13,335 bases of DNA from an uncultured Bacteroidales bacterium (GTDB lineage Bacteria > Bacteroidota > Bacteroidia > Bacteroidales > Bacteroidaceae): positions 1 to 13,335 of the forward strand of contig CALCYA010000070.1 in assembly GCA_937906165.1 (NCBI GenBank), read 5' to 3'. The notes under the pieces were generated by a model that worked only from the letters and a program-made list of their open reading frames with translations, searched no databases and was not told where the DNA came from. A program made the translations under genes and the position numbers. Below are positions 8,601-13,335 of this stretch, in pieces. Every line of letters begins with the position of its first letter. The first letter of the stretch is position 1.

Positions 8601-8689
8601 GCAACGGCATTGTATGCCGGCACTGCTGCAAGCAACAGCAGCATAAGCAAACTGCCAAAAAAAGTTTTTTCCAATCCGTTGTTTTTCAT
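5603..8689 (-). CDS. SusC/RagA family TonB-linked outer-membrane transporter
   Basis: This 1028-residue protein (from the chosen start) is the TonB-dependent outer-membrane barrel that imports the substrate delivered by SusD. It has a cleavable signal peptide with the likely cut after AVAA at about residue 31. A carboxypeptidase-D-regulatory-like domain follows at about 44-120 (VSGAVIDKATGEPVIGANV, then GYKTV). A TonB-box-like segment (ALSDVVVTGF) lies near 126-135. The plug domain includes the SusC signature LKDASATALYGSKAANG at 238-254, and the rest is the beta-barrel. No STN domain precedes the regulatory domain, so direct anti-sigma signalling is not indicated. In-frame ATGs at 8710, 8722 and 8764 would add N-terminal residues with a second hydrophobic patch (MNYWIIF); 8689 gives the cleanest signal peptide, though GGAAAAGAG before 8710 is a better ribosome-binding context. 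It is the first gene of the operon and has a predicted promoter at 8835-8865. Confidence 0.95.
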   Translation of the reverse strand: MKNNGLEKTFFGSLLMLLLLAAVPAYNAVAAENPVSIAPDGKTVVSGAVIDKATGEPVIGANVAVWADGKLVTGTSTGADGWFRIVSPVSVFELQISFLGYKTVKMPSNGKAMENLRVELAEDASALSDVVVTGFVSKNKETFTGSVTEMSGLELKQVSGTNLITAISALTPGMAMVQNTSQGSNPNHTPELVLRGMSSFSNSGQQVNQPTIILDGTEITMQDLYDLDINEIEKITVLKDASATALYGSKAANGVIVITRKPILESTLRVQYNFTGNVQFPMLGDYDVLNAREKLEYERLAGLYDAKGAINSVTGLPLQYEYDELYNQRYKLIAAGQNSDWLSQPARTAFSQDHSLRVYGGASNLRYELTGRYGDTKGVMKDDYRKRHSIGFKLDYFVGSVTISNRTTYQEIAVKNSPYGSFSQYVRMNPYDRMYNEDGTPNTNLSWDADNPLYEASLGSFSKSGERTLTNSTDFRWDISKMFLLTGHFNISSEMGSSDIFTSPKSLNYKYVTDLSKKGQYTKGTTKGTSYNANIVGTFNKFFKDESLVSLSAGWEINHAQSSSETTQAIGFYNDHLSYIGNAAGYPTDSKPYGTQAETADVGLFTTGNLSWRNRYFMDATWRMTGSSQFGENNRFGHFWSGGLGWNIMNEPFMKRVKKNFDIFKLRGSMGYTGKVSFSPFQAMTMYQYLNDYEYKNGIGAIPVTIGNVDLTWERTMNYNVGIDLSMFDRRLNLVVDAYIRNTTDLLLDKAKAPSTGVTTAKSNLGELQNKGIEYQLDGYVFRTNDFYWRLATSGYMNRNKITKVDKALEEINKENQENADLYLTPLPQYAEGESVTALKLVRSGGIDPATGKEIYIKRNGERTFVYDPADKVLIGDTEPEFAGTFSTNLYWKGFSLYALFNFRLGAWVYNTTRVTKVEGADPHYNADQRVFNDRWKQPGDHAIYKDIADTSRPEQTDRFAEEENTLSLGSLNFSYEFSDKLCKRMHLRNLRLGVNFTDILRLSTVKIERGTDYLYSQGFEFYLNVTL

Positions 8690-8780
8690 AAATATAATCC
8701 AATAATTCATACTCTTTTCCATTTTCACAAACAGCTTGCGAAAATGAGACACAAAAACATCCACAAACGAGCGAGATACA

Positions 8781-8794
8781 TGAAACTTGTTTCA
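8781..8794. repeat. Short inverted repeat in the susC leader
   Basis: TGAAAC and GTTTCA form 6-base arms around TT. The element lies in the predicted 5' untranslated leader of susC, about 90 bases before the chosen start. It may be a small hairpin or a protein-binding site; arms this short also arise by chance. Confidence 0.3.
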
Positions 8795-8817
8795 ATATTC
8801 CACAGCGAGTGCAGTCT

Positions 8818-8840
8818 ATTTTCGCGATTCCGCGCAAAAT
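8818..8840. promoter_or_regulatory. Near-palindrome overlapping the susC promoter, possible operator
   Basis: ATTTTCGCG (8818-8826) is mirrored by CGCG(c)AAAAT (8831-8840) across 4 bases, a 9-bp inverted repeat with one bulged base. The right arm overlaps the predicted -7 element and the centre falls at the predicted transcription start, a typical place for a repressor site. It could equally be a hairpin at the extreme 5' end of the transcript. No candidate regulator gene lies in the window. Confidence 0.35.
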
Positions 8841-8865
8841 TACAAAAAAGAAGTGTCCCCACAAT
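8835..8865 (-). promoter_or_regulatory. Predicted Bacteroides-type promoter of the susC operon
   Basis: On the minus strand TAATTTTG (8842-8835) matches the -7 consensus TAnnTTTG exactly. ATTG at 8865-8862, a 3-of-4 match to TTTG, stands 19 bases upstream, the usual spacing. Transcription would start near 8829, giving a leader of about 140 bases before the chosen susC start. The promoter overlaps the terminator hairpin of the gene upstream. Confidence 0.5.
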
Positions 8866-8880
8866 ACTGCAGGAACACTT
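8844..8880 (-). terminator. Intrinsic terminator of the modular secreted-protein gene
   Basis: On the minus strand AAGTGTTCC (8880-8872) pairs with GGGACACTT (8859-8851) in a 9-bp stem with one G-T wobble, followed by CTTTTTT. It lies 35 bases after the stop codon of the gene ending at 8915. Stem and T-run make this a convincing intrinsic terminator. Confidence 0.8.
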
Positions 8881-8889
8881 TATTATATG

Positions 8890-8907
8890 TTAATATTAAT
8901 ATTAATA
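8890..8907. repeat. TTAATA tandem repeat, three units
   Basis: Three exact copies of TTAATA lie in a purely A+T stretch (8881-8916) between the stop codon at 8915 and the terminator. It is probably just an A+T-rich 3' untranslated region. Confidence 0.5.
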
Positions 8908-8914
8908 TATAATA

Positions 8915-10957
8915 TTACTTGACAAGTACTTTCTTACCATTGATAATGTAAAGGCCGGGAGCGGTAATCTGCTCAAACTTGCGGCCTGAAAGGTCGTAAA
9001 TACCCTTGACAGCATTGTCCTCGATATCCACATTCTCTATAGAAGAAGAGTTACCTGCAGCCTTAAGAACAACATCCTTATACAAGGCACCGGCAACCTC
9101 ACTGTTGTCATTGTAGTTCAATACCTTAATAAAGAAATTTGCAATAGAGATTGTACCGTCATCATTAAGTGTCATCTTTACCGGTGAAGTTGTAGCATTC
9201 ATGTCATATATCTTGTAATACAATTCACCCGGAACAATTGCACCACACAGTCCACCGACAACCATTTCTGCACTATTGTTATCCTCGGCTATATTCAATT
9301 TAATCACACTCTGACCAAGTTGCTTGCCCATGAAAGAACTGATATAATAATAGCTGTCCAAGCCATACTGCGAACCATCGAAGTAAGTGATATTCACATC
9401 GAACTCTGCAGGGAATTCAACACCCTGATAGTAAACATCAACTGCACCGGCATTGAACTTATAGTCACCGGCCCAATCAAATGCAGGCTCCTCGGCGCCC
9501 TCTTTTGCTGCAGTCATATTCTGGTAGAACACAATAGGTGTCTGGGCACCTGTACCGAAATCAAGTGTCTGGATGAAAAGGTCCTCAATCTTCACTGAGC
9601 CGTCCTCATTGGGAGTGATAGTGAAGTTTGTTGCTGTGCCTGACGAGTTTGTCAACTGCAAGTATGTACCATCACCATTCGATTTGAGGAATGCACAACC
9701 ATAATAGCCATCGAGCGCAACAGTAGCCGTTCCGTCTGCATTAGGAGTAAGCTTCAGGCCTCCCTGGTTCACGCCATACAGGTCATAGCCAAAAAGCTGG
9801 TCAACATAGTACATACCGATAGCCTCGTAATATGTAATATGCATCGGGAATTCCGCTGGCCATGAAGAGATATCCTCGGCACCGGCCTTAATGATATCTG
9901 TAGCAGGGTTACCTACCTTTACATTCCATGTACCGTCCCAGGTAAATGCCTGCGAACCGCCATCTGCACTCTTTAGAGTACCTGCGATATACCACTGGTG
10001 ATACTCACCGTTGACATACAGAGAATCGGCAGTCTCATCCTTGGTCTTACCCATCTTGTCGCTTGCGAATGAGAAACCGCTGTAGAGAGTAAATGCAGTC
10101 TCGGACTGGCTCTTGAACTCGATTGTTCCTTTCTTTGCTGAACCGTACATAGGAGCAAAACGGATACCTTTAGCCTCATCAAGGTAAGTACTATCATAAG
10201 CAAGCGCCAAGGTATTGCCGTCGAATGTAGCAGGCAGCTCAATATTGTTGTAACCTTCGATGGCAATTGTCGCAGTATATGCAAGGTTATCGTCACCGCT
10301 CTTTGAAAGTGCTATTGAGAAATCAGTTGGAATTACAGAACCCTCCATTGTGTCGTATGCACCGCTACCTGCTACAAAATTCCAGTCGCCGCTGATATCA
10401 GCAACCTCAATTGTCTCAGCCTCAACAAGAGTCATCTTCACATTTGTGTACTTTGCAATGACCGTAGCCTTGGCCGACTGGAAATCCGAAATGGCAACCA
10501 CTGTAAAGTCGGGAACAGCAATCTCCTTTGTCTCGGGGTTATATGTGTAATAAACAGGGCCATAGCTCTCGACCTCCCATTCGCTTGTGGCGTCATTGAA
10601 GTAACCATAAGGGTTGTCACCGTTTATGTTCGCGAGATAAAGTCCATTCCACAATTGCGGATTATTCGGGTTAGTTACCTTCAGCATCTCTTTCTCTGTG
10701 CTGATTGCATTGATGTTCTGCTGGGTCTGGGAACCGGCGAAACCGACAATCTTGGCTATGTAATTGGCATCTTCGGAAATTGTTACATCCGACTCTGCAG
10801 GAAGCTGGTTCTTGTAAGTCTCTCCTGCCTCTGTATACTCCACAGTAGCTGTAAACTTATACTTACCGAAAAGGTCCGCTACAGAACTTACCTGTGCTGT
10901 GGCGGAAAAAGCCGAAAGAAGCACGAGGCACACTGACATAAAGTAGTTTTTCTTCAT
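8915..10957 (-). CDS. Secreted multi-modular protein with a type IX-like C-terminal tail, function unknown
   Basis: I do not recognise a named family for this 680-residue protein. It starts MKKNYFMSVCLVLLSAFSATAQ, a clear signal peptide with cleavage after ATAQ (about residue 22) and no lipobox. The body appears to hold four related modules of roughly 140 residues: about 30-178, 188-328, 340-482 and 493-632. The last two align best: PAEF...ITY at 367-375 and 516-524, and NEDGSVKIEDLFIQTLDF at 450-467 against NDDGTISIANFFIKVLNY at 598-615. The tail at 649-680 (IYDLSGRK...GLYIINGKKVLVK) resembles C-terminal sorting domains of the type IX system, or the similar tails found in gut Bacteroidales. 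The modules are acidic, beta-rich and aromatic, perhaps calycin- or lipocalin-like barrels (a guess). The gene has its own predicted promoter (11012-11042) and terminator (8844-8880). It is probably a surface or secreted binding protein; enzymatic motifs were not seen. Confidence 0.8.
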   Translation of the reverse strand: MKKNYFMSVCLVLLSAFSATAQVSSVADLFGKYKFTATVEYTEAGETYKNQLPAESDVTISEDANYIAKIVGFAGSQTQQNINAISTEKEMLKVTNPNNPQLWNGLYLANINGDNPYGYFNDATSEWEVESYGPVYYTYNPETKEIAVPDFTVVAISDFQSAKATVIAKYTNVKMTLVEAETIEVADISGDWNFVAGSGAYDTMEGSVIPTDFSIALSKSGDDNLAYTATIAIEGYNNIELPATFDGNTLALAYDSTYLDEAKGIRFAPMYGSAKKGTIEFKSQSETAFTLYSGFSFASDKMGKTKDETADSLYVNGEYHQWYIAGTLKSADGGSQAFTWDGTWNVKVGNPATDIIKAGAEDISSWPAEFPMHITYYEAIGMYYVDQLFGYDLYGVNQGGLKLTPNADGTATVALDGYYGCAFLKSNGDGTYLQLTNSSGTATNFTITPNEDGSVKIEDLFIQTLDFGTGAQTPIVFYQNMTAAKEGAEEPAFDWAGDYKFNAGAVDVYYQGVEFPAEFDVNITYFDGSQYGLDSYYYISSFMGKQLGQSVIKLNIAEDNNSAEMVVGGLCGAIVPGELYYKIYDMNATTSPVKMTLNDDGTISIANFFIKVLNYNDNSEVAGALYKDVVLKAAGNSSSIENVDIEDNAVKGIYDLSGRKFEQITAPGLYIINGKKVLVK

Positions 10958-11011
10958 AAGTTTAAAATTTTGTTTCTAATAGATTGATAATCACTTTTTA
11001 ATTTTGAACAG

Positions 11012-11042
11012 CAAAAATACAAAGATTACCATACATAATAAA
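11012..11042 (-). promoter_or_regulatory. Predicted promoter of the modular secreted-protein gene
   Basis: On the minus strand TATTTTTG (11019-11012) matches the -7 consensus TAnnTTTG exactly. TTTA (11042-11039) is a 3-of-4 match to the -33 TTTG at the standard 19-base spacing. Transcription would start near 11006, about 48 bases before the start codon. The region is A+T-rich, so chance matches are easy. Confidence 0.5.
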
Positions 11043-11045
11043 GAA

Positions 11046-11079
11046 AATTGCCGATTAAATTCAAATTTAACCGACAATT
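11046..11079 (-). terminator. Terminator hairpin of the TlpA-like gene
   Basis: Two 16-base arms, AATTGCCGATTAAATT (11046-11061) and AATTTAACCGACAATT (11064-11079), pair throughout with two G-T wobbles on the transcript, around a 2-base centre that must open slightly. On the minus strand the hairpin ends in T-rich TTTTCTTT. It begins 22 bases after the stop codon at 11102. The stem is A+T-rich but long, which fits a terminator. Confidence 0.65.
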
Positions 11080-11101
11080 TAACAGTTTTGTTATACATTT
11101 T

Positions 11102-12439
11102 TTATTCCAGACCCTCAAGTATCATTCTCAAAGCATCGCCTCTGCTTGGTCTCATAGCCTTGTATGTATGCAACTTACCTTCTTTATCATATATGAGAAA
11201 GAAAGGGATACCCTTGACGTTCAATGCATTGCAAAGAGTATTGTTTCTGTCATGCAACTGGTTGCCATGCATATTCAACTCGACCATCTTGTTCTTCCAG
11301 GCATCCTTGTCTGTGTCGGTTGAGATAGAGAGGAACACCACATTGCTGTCCTGAAACTCTTTCTCTATTGCCTGCAGATAAGGAACCTCCTTGCAGCAGG
11401 GCCCACACCAGCTTGCCCACAGGTCGATATACAGATACTTCCCTTTGAACGACGCTATGTCGACTACATTTCCGTCTGCATCCTCGAGCACCACATCTGC
11501 AGGGAAAGGCGAGCCGACAATCGTTGCCTTGCGCTTGATATACTCATTGATATACTCATCGGAAAGGCCGTATATCTCTGTCACCTTCTCAAGTATCGAC
11601 AATCCGCCTTCATAGTCGGCCGAATAGTCATGCTTGGAAAGGAATGAAGATATAAATTTTGACATCGCCATTTTGCGAACGGCCTCATTCTGATAGTAGT
11701 TGTGGAGTATTTCAAGTGTGTCGATCAGGTTCTCGACATCGGCAGGCATTCCCTCGGCAATAATCCTGTATGCAGAGTAGAACAGCGGTGCATAGTCATT
11801 GTCAAGCGCCCTATAATCAGGTTGCAACAGAGATCCAAGTTCAAAGCCGACTTCCGAAGCGTCTATGTTCTGCGCACGGGGTATCGAGGTATATGCATCG
11901 TATGCAGCAGTATATGCCCACACTTTAATGAAACCGGAAGCAGGATCAGAGACCTTTTCGGCCGAAATCAATGAATCGGCCACATTGCCATACGAAGCAA
12001 TCAAAGCCTTCATTTCATCATTGCTCATGCCAGGTTTTGTCCATAACATGCGCGCATTCGCAGCAACTGTAGCATTAAACGTTGAAAGAGCACGGTTATC
12101 GGGAGTATCGGACACAAAGAGTGCACGATCCTTTACTTCCACACCGCATTCCACACTCTTTGCATCGGATGCATATACAGTCGTCATCAACTGTGTATTA
12201 TTATTGACAAGAACAATATCATAAAAACCGGTACCGGAAAAAGGTATATTGCCGACGTACAGGCCATCTTTCAGACGGAGAGCCGTACTTTTCGCCTCGC
12301 CATCCACACGTGGCTGGACATACACCTTTGCCTCACCCTCAACCGCAGGCTCAATCTGCAATTCAAAGCGCACACGCTGTGCCTGGGCAACAGCCACGGC
12401 CAACAAAGCTACTGTAAAAAGAGAAAAAAGTTTTTTCAT
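11102..12439 (-). CDS. TlpA-like thiol-disulfide oxidoreductase with a large N-terminal domain
   Basis: This 445-residue protein is an exported redoxin. A signal peptide (MKKLFSLFTVALLAVAVAQA) is followed by a beta-rich domain of about 80-100 residues (VRFELQIEPAVEGEAKVYV), similar in place to the DUF4369-type domains that precede many Bacteroidota TlpA proteins. A helical middle region runs to about 300. The C-terminal AhpC/TSA-TlpA domain (about 308-445) has the active site WCGPC at 344-348 and the cis-proline in KGIPF (Pro412). A third cysteine directly follows the active site (CGPCC). It likely exchanges thiols and disulfides of envelope proteins, facing the periplasm. The mature N-terminus has no lipobox. 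An ATG two codons upstream (12445) is an equal alternative; 12439 gives the usual MKK start. A promoter matching the consensus (12471-12501) precedes it and a hairpin (11046-11079) follows. The divergent neighbour is another thioredoxin. Confidence 0.88.
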   Translation of the reverse strand: MKKLFSLFTVALLAVAVAQAQRVRFELQIEPAVEGEAKVYVQPRVDGEAKSTALRLKDGLYVGNIPFSGTGFYDIVLVNNNTQLMTTVYASDAKSVECGVEVKDRALFVSDTPDNRALSTFNATVAANARMLWTKPGMSNDEMKALIASYGNVADSLISAEKVSDPASGFIKVWAYTAAYDAYTSIPRAQNIDASEVGFELGSLLQPDYRALDNDYAPLFYSAYRIIAEGMPADVENLIDTLEILHNYYQNEAVRKMAMSKFISSFLSKHDYSADYEGGLSILEKVTEIYGLSDEYINEYIKRKATIVGSPFPADVVLEDADGNVVDIASFKGKYLYIDLWASWCGPCCKEVPYLQAIEKEFQDSNVVFLSISTDTDKDAWKNKMVELNMHGNQLHDRNNTLCNALNVKGIPFFLIYDKEGKLHTYKAMRPSRGDALRMILEGLE

Positions 12440-12470
12440 AGTCATTCTGTATTCATTTCATTTACTGTTG

Positions 12471-12501
12471 CAAAGTTAACATATAAACCACGATATTCAA
12501 A
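12471..12501 (-). promoter_or_regulatory. Predicted promoter of the TlpA-like gene
   Basis: On the minus strand TTTG (12501-12498), exactly 19 bases, then TAACTTTG (12478-12471) match the Bacteroides primary-sigma consensus TTTG-N19-TAnnTTTG at every defined position. Transcription would start near 12465, leaving a leader of about 25 bases. This is the best promoter match in the window. Confidence 0.75.
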
Positions 12502-12552
12502 ATTGCTTAACAAAAGATAAGAAATCAGGAATTTTCCCAGCACAGATAGTGC

Positions 12553-12578
12553 TTTGTTTCAAAAAATAGATATATTTG
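12553..12578 (+). promoter_or_regulatory. Predicted promoter of the Cys-rich thioredoxin gene
   Basis: TATATTTG (12571-12578) matches the -7 consensus TAnnTTTG exactly. The nearest TTTG (12553-12556) is only 14 bases upstream, shorter than the usual 19-21, so the -33 contact may be weak or absent. AGCAC/GTGCT arms (12539-12553) form a 5-bp inverted repeat touching this TTTG and could be an operator. Transcription would start near 12585, about 40 bases before the start codon. Confidence 0.45.
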
Positions 12579-12625
12579 CAAGCGAGACCATAACAAAGAC
12601 ACAATAACTAACCTTTATATTTATT

Positions 12626-13201
12626 ATGAAAAAGATTTTCTTTACATTGCTTTGTGCCGCAGTAATGATTTCTTGCGGTGGCAACAAGGAGAAGGCAACA
12701 GCGTGCGACGGCAACCACGCAGAGTGTACACATCAGCACGACGAGTGCGACGGCAACCATGAGGACTGCACAGGCGAGTGCGAGAACGGCGTCGGCGAAT
12801 GCGACCACTGCGCAAGCAAGGGTGAGGCCGAGAAGTGTACAAACCAGGAGGCCGGTGTTGTCGTACTTGACACAGAGACATTTATCAAGAAGGTAGCCGA
12901 CATAAACAACCCCGAGTGGAAATACCTTGGTGACAAGCCTGCCATTGTAGACTTCTACGCAGACTGGTGCGGTCCCTGCAGAATGGTAGCCCCAATCCTT
13001 GAGGAGATTGCAAAAGAGAAAGCCGGAGAGCTTTACGTATACAAGGTAAACGTGGACAACTCACCCGAGCTTGCTAACCACTTCAATGTCGCAAGCATCC
13101 CCACCCTGCTCTTCATCCCAATGAGTGGCGAGCCTGTAGCCGAGGTAGGAGCAATGCAGAAGGATGCTCTTGTTGAACTTATCGGCAAAACTTTGAAGTA
13201 A
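12626..13201 (+). CDS. Thioredoxin-domain lipoprotein with a Cys/His-rich linker
   Basis: The 191-residue protein begins with a lipoprotein signal (MKKIFFTLLCAAVMISC, lipid Cys17), so it should be anchored in the envelope. Residues 27-71 form an unusual segment with 8 Cys (27, 34, 41, 48, 52, 59, 62, 71) and 5 His (31, 36, 38, 45, 61), plus many Asp and Glu; the first four Cys are spaced by exactly seven (CDGNHAE, CTHQHDE, CDGNHED, CTGECEN). A full classical thioredoxin domain follows (about 78-191) with WCGPC at 114-118 and the cis-proline at 159 (ASIPT). The thioredoxin part should act as an envelope disulfide reductase or carrier. The Cys/His segment could bind metal ions or pass electrons; both are inference. 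It is transcribed divergently from the TlpA-like gene and ended by a strong terminator (13229-13255). Calling the whole protein a plain thioredoxin would miss the linker. Confidence 0.92.
   Translation: MKKIFFTLLCAAVMISCGGNKEKATACDGNHAECTHQHDECDGNHEDCTGECENGVGECDHCASKGEAEKCTNQEAGVVVLDTETFIKKVADINNPEWKYLGDKPAIVDFYADWCGPCRMVAPILEEIAKEKAGELYVYKVNVDNSPELANHFNVASIPTLLFIPMSGEPVAEVGAMQKDALVELIGKTLK
12703..12759 (+). repeat. 15-base direct repeat encoding the CDGNH heptads
   Basis: GTGCGACGGCAACCA occurs at 12703-12717 and again at 12745-12759, 42 bases apart, which is exactly 14 codons or two heptads. It lies within the Cys/His-rich part of the thioredoxin lipoprotein. The in-frame period suggests the segment grew by duplication of short coding units. 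Confidence 0.75.
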
Positions 13202-13228
13202 CAGACAGACATTCCATAAACAAATCAG

Positions 13229-13255
13229 AGCCGGTGCGAGAGCATCGGCTTTTTT
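13229..13255 (+). terminator. Intrinsic terminator of the Cys-rich thioredoxin gene
   Basis: AGCCGGTGC and GCATCGGCT pair in a 9-bp stem with one G-T wobble around a GAGA tetraloop, followed by an uninterrupted T-run. It begins 28 bases after the stop codon. This is a textbook intrinsic terminator. Confidence 0.9.
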
Positions 13256-13265
13256 ATAGGTGCAT

Positions 13266-13288
13266 GTGAGCCACAAATCTTGGCTCAC
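13266..13288. repeat. Perfect 8-bp inverted repeat at the right edge
   Basis: GTGAGCCA and TGGCTCAC flank a 7-base loop. No T-run follows on either strand. A related but imperfect arrangement (GGTGAGCCA at 171-179, TGGCACC at 195-201) occurs near the left edge. It may be a small intergenic hairpin or belong to the next gene outside the window. Confidence 0.5.
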
Positions 13289-13335
13289 CGGCAAAGTCTG
13301 GGGGCTAAGCAAAAAGTTGAGTGATTTAGGAAAAG

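Noticed and set aside
8124..8705. Plus-strand open frame of 193 codons opposite the start of susC
   Set aside because: It overlaps the strongly supported SusC signal peptide, regulatory domain and plug, and shows no recognisable protein features.
12703..12759. Short repeats considered as a CRISPR-like or tandem-repeat array
   Set aside because: There are only two exact copies, they are in frame inside a gene and encode matching CDGNH heptads, so they are coding repeats.
12608..12881. Minus-strand open frames opposite the Cys-rich part of the thioredoxin lipoprotein
   Set aside because: The plus-strand gene has a lipobox, WCGPC domain, promoter and terminator. The minus-strand frames are low-complexity mirrors of its repeats.

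Overview
The window looks like a piece of a chromosome from the order Bacteroidales (Bacteroides, Phocaeicola, Prevotella, Muribaculaceae and relatives). The evidence is a SusC/SusD (RagA/RagB) outer-membrane pair, lipoproteins with acidic residues after the lipid-bearing cysteine, a C-terminal tail resembling type IX secretion sorting domains, and promoters of the Bacteroides form TTTG-N19-TAnnTTTG. Genus and species cannot be decided from the sequence alone.

Layout. Positions 1-266 hold no gene, only a perfect short hairpin and the probable terminator of ald. Positions 267-1373 (minus) encode alanine dehydrogenase with all expected catalytic residues. Positions 1374-1798 are a 425-base non-coding stretch with a repeat-like element, a perfect 22-bp-arm hairpin and a second hairpin that probably ends the next operon. 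Positions 1799-8689 (minus) are a compact four-gene operon read as susC, susD, a DUF4843-type lipoprotein and a PKD-like lipoprotein, with gaps of 31 bases or less. Positions 8915-10957 (minus) encode a secreted 680-residue protein built of about four related modules plus a sorting-domain-like tail. Positions 11102-12439 (minus) encode a large TlpA-like redoxin. Positions 12626-13201 (plus) encode a thioredoxin lipoprotein with an unusual Cys/His-rich heptad segment. The last 80 bases hold a clear terminator followed by another short perfect hairpin.

How it fits together. The susC-susD operon should form a TonB-dependent outer-membrane importer with two accessory surface lipoproteins. No glycoside hydrolase, sulfatase or polysaccharide lyase lies in the window, so a glycan substrate is not supported. 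The four-gene order recalls the peptide-loaded SusCD complex of B. thetaiotaomicron (BT2261-BT2264, from memory), so peptide import is the best guess. Upstream, two envelope thioredoxin-fold proteins are transcribed divergently from a 186-base region with recognisable promoters. Terminators and promoters between the upstream minus-strand genes suggest that the TlpA-like gene, the modular gene and the susC operon are separate transcription units.

The feature most worth following is the Cys/His-rich segment (8 Cys and 5 His in 45 residues, partly in a 7-residue period) between the lipid anchor and the thioredoxin domain of the protein at 12626-13201.
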